DNA of 64,000 bases from positions 682,001-746,000 of the forward strand of contig NZ_JAERPO010000001.1 of NCBI RefSeq assembly GCF_016734905.1, in the 5' to 3' direction. Of the stretch, positions 41,881 to 50,613 are shown one piece after another. Made by a program: the position numbers and the translations under genes. Positions within the stretch are counted from its first letter, which is position 1. The number at the start of each line of letters is the position of its first letter. The notes under the pieces were generated by a model. It made no database searches, had not been told where the DNA came from, and saw nothing but the letters and a program-made list of their open reading frames with translations. The DNA is from Sphingopyxis jiangsuensis. GTDB taxonomy: Bacteria > Pseudomonadota > Alphaproteobacteria > Sphingomonadales > Sphingomonadaceae.

Positions 41881-42989
41881 GTTGCCGACCGCCCCGACAG
41901 AAAGCTGCCGAGCAAGAGCGCGATGGCATCGGGGTTGAGCAACGCAGCAGCGATCCCCGCCTTGGCGACCGCGCCCGGCATCCCCCAGATCACGCAACTT
42001 TCGGGCGCTTGCGCAAAAATCGTGCCGCCTGCCGACTTGAGCCGCGCGGCACCGGTCGCGCCGTCGCGCCCCATTCCGCTCAGGATCACGGCGACACCAC
42101 CGGCACCATAGGCATCGGCGACCGACGCCAGCATCGGGTCGGCCGACGGGCAGCATCCATTGGCCGCAGGATGGCGGTCGAGCACGATCTCGCGCCGTGT
42201 GCCATTTGCGACGACCATCAGATGCGCGTCGCCAGGCGCGAGATAGATATTGTCCGGCTCGACACGCATTCCGGCCGCCGCGACGCGGACACGGCGGTGC
42301 GTCATCGTTGCAATCTGCTTGGCGTAAAATTCCATGAAGGCGTCGGGCAGATGCTGGGTTAGCAGGATCGGAGCGCGCACACGCGGATCGAGGTGGGCGA
42401 GAAAGTTCGTGAAAGCAGGAATTCCGCCAGTCGATGCCGCGACCGCGATACATTCCAGCGGGTGCCGCGCGTCGATGGCGATCACGGTGGGCGCGGGCGG
42501 GACACGCTTTGCTACCGGTGCGAGAACCGGGGCTGCTTGGCGCTGCCCCAGCGACAGGATGCGATCGGTCAGGATCTCGGCAAAATGTCCGGAAAAGCTG
42601 CCGCGACCCGGCTTCGCCAACGTGTCGCTCGCACCGAGCGAAAGCGCCTCGATCGCGGCCGGACCACCCTCGACGCAGTTCGACGACAGGATCAGCACGC
42701 GCGCATTGGCTGCGCGTTCGAGAATGAGGGGGAGCGCGTCGAATCCGCTCATTCCGGGCATTTCGATATCGAGCACGACGACATCGACGGGCTCGCGCGC
42801 CAGATAATCCAGAGCATCCGGCGCCGATGCGACCGACGCGCAGACCATCAATCCGGCGCGCTGGTCGACAATGCGTTCGAGAATACTGCGCACGACCAGG
42901 CTGTCGTCGACCAGCATCACGCGGACGGTGCGCCCGGCCGGAATCTCGTTTTGCTCGGATCTAGTGTCGAGAGAGAGCGGTTGCGTCAT
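41877..42989 (-). CDS. cheB: Chemotaxis response regulator/methylesterase CheB
   Basis: This 370-residue protein has a receiver domain with Asp74 in VVLDIEMPGMSG and a C-terminal methylesterase with the catalytic serine in AVAASTGGIPAF, histidine in LLTQHLPDAFM and aspartate in ILSGMGRDGATGA. It demethylates and deamidates chemoreceptors when phosphorylated by CheA. It starts 10 bases after cheY and overlaps cheR by 4 bases. Confidence 0.96.
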   Translation of the reverse strand: MTQPLSLDTRSEQNEIPAGRTVRVMLVDDSLVVRSILERIVDQRAGLMVCASVASAPDALDYLAREPVDVVVLDIEMPGMSGFDALPLILERAANARVLILSSNCVEGGPAAIEALSLGASDTLAKPGRGSFSGHFAEILTDRILSLGQRQAAPVLAPVAKRVPPAPTVIAIDARHPLECIAVAASTGGIPAFTNFLAHLDPRVRAPILLTQHLPDAFMEFYAKQIATMTHRRVRVAAAGMRVEPDNIYLAPGDAHLMVVANGTRREIVLDRHPAANGCCPSADPMLASVADAYGAGGVAVILSGMGRDGATGAARLKSAGGTIFAQAPESCVIWGMPGAVAKAGIAAALLNPDAIALLLGSFLSGRSAT

Positions 42990-42999
42990 CGTTCAGGCT

Positions 43000-43374
43000 T
43001 CAGGCGACGCCGACGAGTTGCAATTTCCCTTCGAGAGTTTCGCGGTCAAAAGGCTTCATCACATATTCGTCGGCGCCCGCCTCGATGGCGGCGCGAATAT
43101 GGTCGATACTGTTCTCGGTCGTGCAGAAAACGACGCGCGGCCGCTCGTCCAGACCATAATCCAAATCATTGAAAGCGCCTAGAAATTCCATCCCGCTCAT
43201 CACCGGCATGTTCCAGTCGAGCAGGATCACGTCGGGGCGATTGGCCCGGCAATAGGTCAGTGCCTCTTGGCCATCCGCCGCCTCTTCGACGTCAAACGAC
43301 ATGCTTTCAAGGATATGGCGCGCGACCTTGCGAATGACTTTGCTGTCATCGACGACCAGACAGGATTTCGACAT
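43000..43374 (-). CDS. cheY: CheY-like response regulator
   Basis: This 124-residue single receiver domain has Asp9/Asp10, phosphoacceptor Asp53 in ILLDWNMPVMSGMEFL, a threonine pair in FCTTENS and Lys in YVMKPFDRETL. In the che operon it is the likely CheA phosphorylation target that acts on the flagellar motor. It lies 77 bases downstream of cheW. Confidence 0.92.
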   Translation of the reverse strand: MSKSCLVVDDSKVIRKVARHILESMSFDVEEAADGQEALTYCRANRPDVILLDWNMPVMSGMEFLGAFNDLDYGLDERPRVVFCTTENSIDHIRAAIEAGADEYVMKPFDRETLEGKLQLVGVA

Positions 43375-43451
43375 ATTCTTACTCCGACCCCCCGGGGAAC
43401 TGGGCCATGTTACGGCGAAGGGGTATTCAGCCCGTTAACGAACGACAAAAG

Positions 43452-43889
43452 TCACGCTGCATTTACAACCGGAATTGTGACAAAATGCGCGGGGTCGACG
43501 ACGAGCAGCGACGCCCCCTGATGCTCGATCATCGCATCGGCAACGCGCGCCCAACCGGGCATCAGTTTTCCCGCGATCCGCGTCTCGGCCGCTTCGATGA
43601 AGCAGACATCCTCGATCTCGTCGGCAAGCAGCGCATAGCCATGTTCCGCCACATCGACGACGATCACGCGCTGCCCCGCGGCGACGGGAACCGGCGGCAG
43701 CCCGACCACGACGTGCGGGTCGATCAGCGTGAACACGCGGCTGCGCAAGGCAAACAGCCCGACGACGTGCGGCGGAGCGCCCGGAACCTCGACCGGCGTC
43801 GCCACCGTGACGACCGAATTGATTGCACGCGACCGCAACGCGACGCGCGTGTCGGCGATCCGCGCGACTAGATAGAGATTGTCCATCAC
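43452..43889 (-). CDS. cheW: Chemotaxis coupling protein CheW
   Basis: This 145-residue CheW-like domain begins DNLYLVARIADTRVALRSRA, has VVGLFALRSRVFTLIDPHVV and ends with a segment including VIEHQGASLLVV. It couples CheA to chemoreceptors. Its ATG overlaps the cheA stop by 4 bases. Confidence 0.9.
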   Translation of the reverse strand: MMDNLYLVARIADTRVALRSRAINSVVTVATPVEVPGAPPHVVGLFALRSRVFTLIDPHVVVGLPPVPVAAGQRVIVVDVAEHGYALLADEIEDVCFIEAAETRIAGKLMPGWARVADAMIEHQGASLLVVDPAHFVTIPVVNAA

Positions 43890-46306
43890 GCGCGGCCTCC
43901 CCCGACACGCCGACTCAGCGCTTCGAGCAGCGCATGACGGTCATAGCGATAGACGGTTTCGTCGTCGGGGCCGGCGGAGGCGGCGGTTGCGCGCAGCCGG
44001 ATGACCGGGACCGCGTCGGTGCCATGGTCGCACGCCGATTCGTCGCCCGACAGGCAGAGCAGCACATCGGGCGCTTCGTCGTCGTCCGCTCCCGCAGCGA
44101 TGCGATAGCCCGCGCTGCGCAGGATCGGCGCGAGGAAATTCGCGCCCCATCCGTCATGGTCGTCGGTGAGCCGACACAGCGGCGCGCGCGGCGCGGCGTG
44201 GATGGGTCCGCGCGCATGCTGCTCCATCAGCCAATAGGGATCGATGATTTCGACCGGGTCTCCGCCGATAAGCACGACACCCGCTATCAGGCCTTCGGTC
44301 GCCGACGGTTCGACCACATCGGGCAATCGAACGATGTCGATGACCGCTTCGATCGGATAGCAAAGCACCGACTGACCGTCGTGAAGGCGGAGCAATTTGA
44401 CGGTCCCATGCCCTTCGGGAAGGCGCGCCGCGTGGACCGCGAACATATCGTCGCCGATCTGCGCCCGGATCGCGCCCGCACTTTCGAACAGCGCCAGTGC
44501 GGGCACCTCTTCGACGCGCTCGATGACCGAAAGACGCACCCCACGCGTCCGCCCGCCGATGTCGCGGAAAAGCAGAAGCTGCGTTGCGTCGCGCGTCGCC
44601 GCGAGCGCGGCGTCGGCTTCCTCCGCCTGCTGGTGGGCGCGACCCGCTTCCGAGGCGTCGATGGCGGAAACCGCCAAAATACCCTGCACATCGAGCAACA
44701 GGACCGGACGCCCATTGTCGGGCAAGGTCGTCCCCGCATAGAGGCCGGTCGCCATGATCATCGGCGCCGCAGGTTTGATGACCAGTTCTTCATGATCATG
44801 GATCGCCGCAACGCTCAACGCATAGCTCTGGTCCTGCCCCGGCCGGATCAGCACGAGCGCGCGATCATCGGCATCGTCACCGTCGTCGCGATGGCGGCCG
44901 AGCACGTCCTCGAGCCGGAGCAGCGGGAATTGCTCGCCGCGCACCGAAACGATTTCGCCGCCGCCCAGTTTCTCGATCCTCACGCTGTCGCTCGTTTCGA
45001 GCAGGATTTCGCGGACGGCGCCGCGCGGGATCGCGAAATATTGCCCCGCGGCGCGCACCATCAGGCCGGAAATGATCGTCAGCGTCATCGGAACGCGCAG
45101 CACGACGGTCAAACCGCGACCTTCTTCGTTGCGAAGTTCGACCACACCGCCGATTTTTTCCAGGTTCGCGCGAACGATATCCATGCCGACGCCGCGCCCA
45201 GAGATAGAGGTGACCTGCGATGCTGTCGAAAAGCCCGGACGAAAGATCAGCTCAAGCTTTTCCTTCGGCGACAGCGCTCGCGCCTCTGCCGCACTCAGGA
45301 CGCGCGCTCCAATGGCCTTGGCGACGAGAGCGTCGGGCGACAGGCCGCGGCCGTCGTCGGCGATCATGATCTCGATCTGATTGCCCGACTGGCGTGCCGT
45401 CACCGAAATCGTCGCGGTTACATCCTTGCCTGCGGCGACCCGGTCGTCGAGCGTTTCGATGCCGTGGTCGATCGCGTTGCGCACCATGTGGATCAACGGA
45501 TCGCGGATATTCTCCATCATTTCGCGGTCGAGTTCGACTTCGCCCCCGCTGGTGACGAATTTGACCTTCTTGCCGAGGTCTTGTGCAAGATCGCGAACGA
45601 TGCGCGGCAACGGCGCGAAAAGCTTGTCGATGCGCTGCATACGCATCTGGCTGACCGACTGGCGCATCGTCGCAATCGAATCGGACAGTCGGTCGAACGA
45701 TCCGATAACCGCCGGGTCCGCGCCGGATTCGCGCAGCATCCGGGCAAATTCGTTGCGCGCGAGCACGATGTCGGTGACGCCGGTCATCACGCTGTCGAGC
45801 AGCGGCAGCGGCACGCGGATCGAACGCCAACCCTGCATGTCGGTCTGCAGATCATCGTCGCGCCGTGTCCGGATTTCGCGGTTTTCGGCTTCGGGCTCAG
45901 GTTCGGGTTCGGGTTCGGCCACGGCGTCGGCTTCCGTTTCGACCTGCGCCAGCGCATCGATCACGTCGCCGTCGTCTCCGGCAGGTTCGTTCGCATCCTT
46001 GCCCAGCGCGTCGCAGACGAACGACAAGCGGTCGAGGATGGAAAGCACCGCGGTGACGAGCGCGCTATCGGCAGTCCGCTTGCCGCGCCGCACGTCGTCG
46101 AGCGCTTCCTCGGCGGCGTGCGACAGCGCGGTAACGCGCGGCAGCGCCAGAAACCCCGAACTGCCCTTGATCGTATGAACGAGCCGGAAAATTGCGTCGA
46201 GCCGCTCGCGATCGGTCGGGTCGGCCTCCCACGCCACGATGGTTGCTCCGGCCTCGGCCAGCAATTCCGCCGTTTCGGCAAGAAAATCGTTCAGCAGGTC
46301 GTCCAT
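43886..46306 (-). CDS. cheA: Chemotaxis histidine kinase CheA, unusual domain order
   Basis: This is an 806-residue kinase. The P1 (Hpt) domain has His44 in LVHTIKGSSGFL; an acidic linker with an EPEPEPE run then follows where P2 would be, and no P2 is visible. P3/P4 come next with MVRNAIDHGIE, IADDGRGL, FRPGFST and GRGVGMDIV. The first CheW-like P5 domain begins near LTIISGLMVRAAGQYFAI, a second CheW-like domain near TQLLLFRDIGGRTRGVRL, and a C-terminal receiver-shaped part (about 715-806) lacks an obvious phosphoacceptor pattern. It starts at MDDLLNDF, the usual N-terminus; an ATG 13 codons upstream (46345) is possible. It lies 64 bases after chpT. Confidence 0.92.
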   Translation of the reverse strand: MDDLLNDFLAETAELLAEAGATIVAWEADPTDRERLDAIFRLVHTIKGSSGFLALPRVTALSHAAEEALDDVRRGKRTADSALVTAVLSILDRLSFVCDALGKDANEPAGDDGDVIDALAQVETEADAVAEPEPEPEPEAENREIRTRRDDDLQTDMQGWRSIRVPLPLLDSVMTGVTDIVLARNEFARMLRESGADPAVIGSFDRLSDSIATMRQSVSQMRMQRIDKLFAPLPRIVRDLAQDLGKKVKFVTSGGEVELDREMMENIRDPLIHMVRNAIDHGIETLDDRVAAGKDVTATISVTARQSGNQIEIMIADDGRGLSPDALVAKAIGARVLSAAEARALSPKEKLELIFRPGFSTASQVTSISGRGVGMDIVRANLEKIGGVVELRNEEGRGLTVVLRVPMTLTIISGLMVRAAGQYFAIPRGAVREILLETSDSVRIEKLGGGEIVSVRGEQFPLLRLEDVLGRHRDDGDDADDRALVLIRPGQDQSYALSVAAIHDHEELVIKPAAPMIMATGLYAGTTLPDNGRPVLLLDVQGILAVSAIDASEAGRAHQQAEEADAALAATRDATQLLLFRDIGGRTRGVRLSVIERVEEVPALALFESAGAIRAQIGDDMFAVHAARLPEGHGTVKLLRLHDGQSVLCYPIEAVIDIVRLPDVVEPSATEGLIAGVVLIGGDPVEIIDPYWLMEQHARGPIHAAPRAPLCRLTDDHDGWGANFLAPILRSAGYRIAAGADDDEAPDVLLCLSGDESACDHGTDAVPVIRLRATAASAGPDDETVYRYDRHALLEALSRRVGGGRA

Positions 46307-46357
46307 TGCGGTCCCGGTGCACCCAAAAACTTCAAGCGCTTCCATGCCCGACAATGG

Positions 46358-46372
46358 TTAACGGAGGCTTTA
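46358..46372. promoter_or_regulatory. CtrA-like half-sites between chpT and cheA
   Basis: TTAA-CGGAGGC-TTTA is one mismatch from the CtrA consensus TTAA-N7-TTAA. It overlaps the chpT stop codon and lies about 52 bases before the cheA start. Given ChpT and CckA in the same window, CtrA control of the che genes is plausible, but a one-mismatch site can arise by chance. Confidence 0.3.
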
Positions 46373-47017
46373 GTCGCGCCCTTTGAATACCGCTCCGACC
46401 AGCAACGATGTCGGCGTTTCGCGCGCGAGCATCACCGTGCCGTCATTCTGGCGTGCAACCGCCTGCACCAGCACGGCGGGCGCGGTACGCGAGGTCATCG
46501 CCGCGACCGCTTCGCCTTCGGCCAGGATGCGCTCGACGTCGGCATCGACCAGGATGCGCTCGGCCTCGGCGTGCAGCGCAATTTCGATCGATCCGTCGGC
46601 GCGCCTTTCGCACCCGACATCCAGTCGGCCGCCGCGTACCAGCGCATCGACGAGAATCAGCGCAAGATTGAGGATGATCTTGACCGCCGGTTTCGGCAAC
46701 GCCTCGTCGGTTAGCATCCAGTTGAGCGTGATCGGGCGTTCGGCCATGATCCCCTCGATCGCCGCTTTGGCCTCGTCCGGCGGAACCGCCTCGCCGAACC
46801 CGCCCGCCGAACCGAAGGCAAGACGAAAGAATTTCAGTTTCGCGGCCGAGGTCCGCGCGCTCTGTTCGAGCAGTTCGAAACAGCGCGCGCGCATTTCGGG
46901 GTCTTTTTCATCGGCGAGCAGTTCGAGGCCGTTGGCAAAGGCCCCCACCGGGCTGAGCAAATCGTGACACAGGCGCGATGCCAGCATCGAGGCGAAATCG
47001 ACACGGTCGTCGGTCAT
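46370..47017 (-). CDS. chpT: Histidine phosphotransferase ChpT
   Basis: This 215-residue protein has the DHp-like helices FASMLASRLCHDLLSPVGAF, with the phosphorylatable His in RLCHDLLSP, and ALEQSARTSAAKLKFFRLAFG-type second helix (LLEQSARTSAAKLKFFRLAF). A degenerate HATPase-like ChpT_C domain follows (VKIILNLALILVDALVRGG). ChpT relays phosphate from CckA to CtrA and CpdR. Start at 47017 (MTDDRVDF) is at the domain edge. It heads the chemotaxis gene row, with cheA 64 bases downstream. Confidence 0.92.
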   Translation of the reverse strand: MTDDRVDFASMLASRLCHDLLSPVGAFANGLELLADEKDPEMRARCFELLEQSARTSAAKLKFFRLAFGSAGGFGEAVPPDEAKAAIEGIMAERPITLNWMLTDEALPKPAVKIILNLALILVDALVRGGRLDVGCERRADGSIEIALHAEAERILVDADVERILAEGEAVAAMTSRTAPAVLVQAVARQNDGTVMLARETPTSLLVGAVFKGRD

Positions 47018-47143
47018 GGATGAATGGGCTCCCCAGCGCAGTAACCAAATATTTTCGGCTCTTTTCGCTCCTAGGGCAGCGCCCCCCTCTTGGGCAAGGG
47101 CGAACCCCTTGAATTTCCGTGCCACCCGCCCACATCGCTCTCA

Positions 47144-48100
47144 ATGCAGGGGGACGACGACATTCTGACCGTGACGCTGGGCGAAGGTGCGGCCGGGCTG
47201 CGGCTCGACCGGGCGCTCGCCGAGGCGCTCCCCGACCTGTCGCGCGAACGCGTCAAGACGCTCATAAAGGGCGGGCGCGTCGCCGACGCAAGCGGCGCAA
47301 TCCTGTGGGACCCGTCGGCCAAGGCCGCCGCGCCCGCAACGCTCGCATTGCGGCTTCCGGTGCCGGCGCCGGCACACAATGCCGCGCAGGACCTCAATCT
47401 CGTCATCGCCTATGAGGACGAGCATCTGATCGTCGTCGACAAGCCCGCGGGGATGGTCGTCCATCCAGCCGCGGGCAATCTCGACGGCACAATGGTCAAC
47501 GCCCTTCTCCACCATTGCGCGGGGCAATTGTCGGGCGTCGGTGGCGTCGCGCGTCCCGGCATCGTCCACCGCATCGACAAGGATACCAGCGGGCTGATCG
47601 TTGCCGCCAAGCATGACAAGGCGCACGAAGGCCTCGCCAAGCAATTCGCCGCGCACAGCATCGACCGCCGCTATATCGCGATCGCGACCGGACGCCCGAT
47701 ACCCGCGAACGGTACGGTCGACGCCGCGCTCGGCCGCTCGGCAACCAATCGCAAGAAAATGGCGGTGGTCGCAGCAGGACGCGGCAAGCGCGCGGTGACG
47801 CATTATCGCACGCTCGAACCACTGGCGGGCGCCACCCTTGTCGAATGCCGCCTCGAAACCGGGCGGACGCATCAGGTGCGCGTCCACATGGCGCATATCG
47901 GGCACCCCCTCGTCGGCGACCCCGTCTATGGCCGCGCGCGCAAGCCGCTTTCGGACGTGCTGAAAGCGCGGGGATTTGCGCGGCAGGCATTGCACGCGGC
48001 CCATTTGGGCTTTATTCATCCGGTGAACGGTAACAGGATCGCGCTCGACAGCGAAATCCCTGCGGATATGCGGGAACTGATCGATGAACTGCGCGTTTAA
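47144..48100 (+). CDS. rluD: 23S rRNA pseudouridine synthase RluD-like
   Basis: This 318-residue protein has an N-terminal S4 RNA-binding domain (LRLDRALAEALPDLSRERVK, TLIKGGRVADASG), the catalytic motif HRIDKDTSGLIV with Asp145, and ECRLETGRTHQVRVHMAHIG and GDPVYG typical of the RluA/RluD family. With an S4 domain it fits RluD, which modifies helix 69 of 23S rRNA. The ATG at 47144 directly starts the S4 domain. Confidence 0.92.
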   Translation: MQGDDDILTVTLGEGAAGLRLDRALAEALPDLSRERVKTLIKGGRVADASGAILWDPSAKAAAPATLALRLPVPAPAHNAAQDLNLVIAYEDEHLIVVDKPAGMVVHPAAGNLDGTMVNALLHHCAGQLSGVGGVARPGIVHRIDKDTSGLIVAAKHDKAHEGLAKQFAAHSIDRRYIAIATGRPIPANGTVDAALGRSATNRKKMAVVAAGRGKRAVTHYRTLEPLAGATLVECRLETGRTHQVRVHMAHIGHPLVGDPVYGRARKPLSDVLKARGFARQALHAAHLGFIHPVNGNRIALDSEIPADMRELIDELRV

Positions 48101-48179
48101 GTTTCGATTGAAAATCTATTTTGACGCGCGGGTTCAACCGCGGCATTTTGAGCACAGGATTTAGGGAAGACACTCTCCT

Positions 48180-49082
48180 ATGGCTAACAAAAGCAATGTT
48201 CCGGCCGTGGTGCCAGCGCTGGGCGGCGAAGCCAGCCTGAATCGCTATCTGGCCGAGATCCGCAAATTTCCCCTGCTCACGCCCGAGCAGGAATATATGC
48301 TCGCCAAGCGTTTTCAGGAACATGGCGATAACGAGGCGGCGGCGCAGCTCGTGACGTCGCACCTCCGTCTCGTCGCAAAGATCGCAATGGGCTATCGCGG
48401 CTATGGCCTGCCGGTCAGCGAGCTGATTTCCGAAGGCAATATCGGCCTGATGCAGGGCGTGAAGAAATTCGACCCCGAACGCGGCTTCCGCCTCGCCACC
48501 TATGCGATGTGGTGGATCCGCGCGTCGATCCAGGAGTTCATCCTGCGCTCGTGGAGCCTCGTAAAGATGGGCACCACCGCCGCGCAGAAGAAGCTCTTCT
48601 TCAACCTCCGCCGCATGAAGAACAACCTCGAAGCGTTCGAGGATGGCGACCTAAGCCCCGAGAACGTAGCCAAAATCGCCAAGGACCTTGGTGTCACAGA
48701 AGACGAGGTCGTCAGCATGAACCGCCGCATGGCGATGGGCGGCGACACGTCGCTCAACGTCCCGATGGGCGAGGATGGCGACAGCCAGTGGCAGGATCTG
48801 CTCGGCGACGAAGGTCCGCTGCAGGACGAGCGCGTGGCCGAAGCGCAGGAACGCGATGTGCGCCACGAACTGCTCACCGAAGCGCTCGAAACGCTCAATG
48901 AGCGCGAGCGCCACATCCTGACCGAGCGCCGCCTGACCGACGACCCCAAGACGCTCGAGGATTTGAGCCAGGTCTATGAAGTCAGCCGCGAACGCGTGCG
49001 CCAGATCGAGGTGCGAGCCTTTGAAAAGCTGCAAAAGGCGATGCTCAAGCTCGCCGGCGACCGTCGCCTGATCGCAACCTGA
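48180..49082 (+). CDS. rpoH: Heat-shock sigma factor RpoH (sigma 32)
   Basis: This 300-residue sigma-70-family protein has region 2 (AAQLVTSHLRLVAKIAMGYR, ISEGNIGLMQGVKKFDPERG, FRLATYAMWWIRASIQEFIL), the RpoH box MGTTAAQKKLFFNLRRMK, and region 4 (LSQVYEVSRERVRQIEVRAF). RpoH directs heat-shock gene transcription. The 79-base upstream region has AT-rich promoter-like sequence. It is followed by a hairpin and a small membrane protein gene. Confidence 0.97.
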   Translation: MANKSNVPAVVPALGGEASLNRYLAEIRKFPLLTPEQEYMLAKRFQEHGDNEAAAQLVTSHLRLVAKIAMGYRGYGLPVSELISEGNIGLMQGVKKFDPERGFRLATYAMWWIRASIQEFILRSWSLVKMGTTAAQKKLFFNLRRMKNNLEAFEDGDLSPENVAKIAKDLGVTEDEVVSMNRRMAMGGDTSLNVPMGEDGDSQWQDLLGDEGPLQDERVAEAQERDVRHELLTEALETLNERERHILTERRLTDDPKTLEDLSQVYEVSRERVRQIEVRAFEKLQKAMLKLAGDRRLIAT

Positions 49083-49135
49083 TCCGCGCGCGCGGCAACG
49101 CGTGAATTGACACCCCGTACGGTTAGGCTAGCCTC

Positions 49136-49160
49136 CCCCCTTCGGTTCGACCGGAGGGGG
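49136..49160 (+). promoter_or_regulatory. Hairpin covering the ribosome binding site of the downstream gene
   Basis: CCCCCTTCGG, loop TTCGA, CCGGAGGGGG form a 10-bp stem with a single G-U pair. Its 3' arm contains GGAGGGGG, the ribosome binding site, with the ATG at 49167 six bases after. It begins 53 bases after the rpoH stop. No T-run follows, so RBS occlusion is a better reading than an intrinsic terminator, though attenuation of the rpoH transcript is possible. Confidence 0.7.
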
Positions 49161-49166
49161 CACATT

Positions 49167-49781
49167 ATGTGGAAATGGATACGGATTCCCAAGGGACTGG
49201 CGTTGGTGGCATTTCTGCTGCCGTGGATGACCGTCAGCTGTTCCAACCAGAAAATTGCCGAAGCGAGCGGCTTCGGCCTCGCCTTTGGCCGCATCACCGC
49301 GATGGGACAGGCCTCGTCGGCGGCTGACGGCGCGGCGGTCAACCTTTGGCTGATCCTCGCAATTCTGGCGATCGCCGGCGGCTTGTTCCTGCTCTTCAAG
49401 CGCGGCCGCGAGTCGGCGAAGCTGGTTCTCGGCACATCGGTTGCCGCGCTGGTGCTGATTTTCGTCGGCACCTGGCGTTACAGCAAGGAGGCGATCCTTG
49501 CAGAAGCCGGTAAAAGCGGCGGCAATGGCGACATGGACCGCGCCGCACTCGCGATGATCCAGATCAACTGGGAAATCGGATATTGGATCGCGCTCTTGTC
49601 ATTGGTTGCCGCCGCCGTGATGGCGTGGCTGGTGATGAGCGGCAAGGAAGAGGAGGCCGAAGCCAAGGTCCGCGCCCTCGCCGCCGATGCGACCGAAAAG
49701 GCGAAACAGGCCGCCGCCAAGGCGGGCGATGCGATCGACGGCGCCACGCAGAAAAAGGACGACGAGCCGCCCAAGGCTTGA
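49167..49781 (+). CDS. Membrane protein of unknown function with helical tail
   Basis: This 204-residue protein has an N-terminal hydrophobic helix (GLALVAFLLPWMTVSC), two central helices (LWLILAILAIAGGLFLLF and KLVLGTSVAALVLIFVG), a fourth helix (WIALLSLVAAAVMAWLVM) and an Ala-Lys-rich cytoplasmic tail (EAEAKVRALAADATEKAKQA). The cysteine in TVSCSNQ after the first helix could be a lipidation site but does not fit a lipobox well. The start at 49167 has a strong ribosome binding site inside a hairpin. I do not recognise the family. Confidence 0.75.
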   Translation: MWKWIRIPKGLALVAFLLPWMTVSCSNQKIAEASGFGLAFGRITAMGQASSAADGAAVNLWLILAILAIAGGLFLLFKRGRESAKLVLGTSVAALVLIFVGTWRYSKEAILAEAGKSGGNGDMDRAALAMIQINWEIGYWIALLSLVAAAVMAWLVMSGKEEEAEAKVRALAADATEKAKQAAAKAGDAIDGATQKKDDEPPKA

Positions 49782-49830
49782 GTGTCACCACACCCAACGC
49801 GCCGCTTGCCGCCGACCGGCAAGCGGCTAA

Positions 49831-50550
49831 ATGGATGATATGGCCCGCACCGCTCGATCATCCAAACGCCGCAAACTCCCCTGGTATCTAAGGCCGCTGA
49901 AATGGCTGCTTTGGTTCGTGGTCGTCACGGTTCTGTGGGTGCTGATCTATCGCATTGTTCCGCCGCCGGTGACCTTCACCATGCTGGCCGACAGCAATGG
50001 TATCACCAAGGACTGGACGAGCCTGTCGAACATCGACCGCAATATGGTGCGCGCCGCCATCGCTGCCGAGGACGGGAAGTTCTGCAGCCATAACGGCTTC
50101 GACGCCGACGCGATCGAGCAGGCGATTGAGCGCAATGCAAAAGGCAAGCGAATGCGCGGCGGTTCGACGATCAGCCAACAGACTGCAAAAAATGTCTTTC
50201 TGTGGCAGGGCAGCGGCTGGACGCGCTACCTCCGCAAGGTGCCGGAGGTCTATTTCACCTTCCTGATCGAGCATTTGTGGGGCAAGCGCCGGATCATGGA
50301 GGTCTATCTGAACGTCGCCGAAACCGGCATCGGCACCTATGGTGTCGAGGCGGGGGCGCAGCGCTATTTCAAACATGGCGCAGCGACGCTCAACCCCGAC
50401 GAAGCGGCGCGCATCGCCGCCATCCTACCGCTTCCCAAAAAGCGCGCCGCCATCAGTCCATCGGGCTTCACGCGCCGGTACGGCAACACCATCCGCGCCC
50501 GTATCGGCCAGGTCCGCCGCGACGGCCTGGACGGATGCGTTTACGATTGA
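49831..50550 (+). CDS. mtgA: Monofunctional biosynthetic peptidoglycan transglycosylase
   Basis: This 239-residue protein has one N-terminal membrane helix (PLKWLLWFVVVTVLWVLI) and a GT51 domain with catalytic Glu in AIAAEDGKFCSHNGFD, then GGSTISQQTAKNVFLW, RKVPEVYFTFLIEHLWGKRRI and MEVYLNVAETG. It polymerises lipid II into glycan strands outside the inner membrane, without a transpeptidase domain. The alternative ATG at 49840 begins MARTARSSK. Confidence 0.95.
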   Translation: MDDMARTARSSKRRKLPWYLRPLKWLLWFVVVTVLWVLIYRIVPPPVTFTMLADSNGITKDWTSLSNIDRNMVRAAIAAEDGKFCSHNGFDADAIEQAIERNAKGKRMRGGSTISQQTAKNVFLWQGSGWTRYLRKVPEVYFTFLIEHLWGKRRIMEVYLNVAETGIGTYGVEAGAQRYFKHGAATLNPDEAARIAAILPLPKKRAAISPSGFTRRYGNTIRARIGQVRRDGLDGCVYD

Positions 50551-50613
50551 TGGGTCGCGCTCACGCGCAAGGCACCGAAAGATAAGAAACGCAATAGGCG
50601 CAGTGGTCGGCGC

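Noticed and set aside
43823..46714. 963-codon open frame opposite cheA, cheW and chpT
   Set aside because: Shadow frame of the che genes; no domain, no ribosome binding site at its start, and unusual Asp/Arg/His-rich composition.
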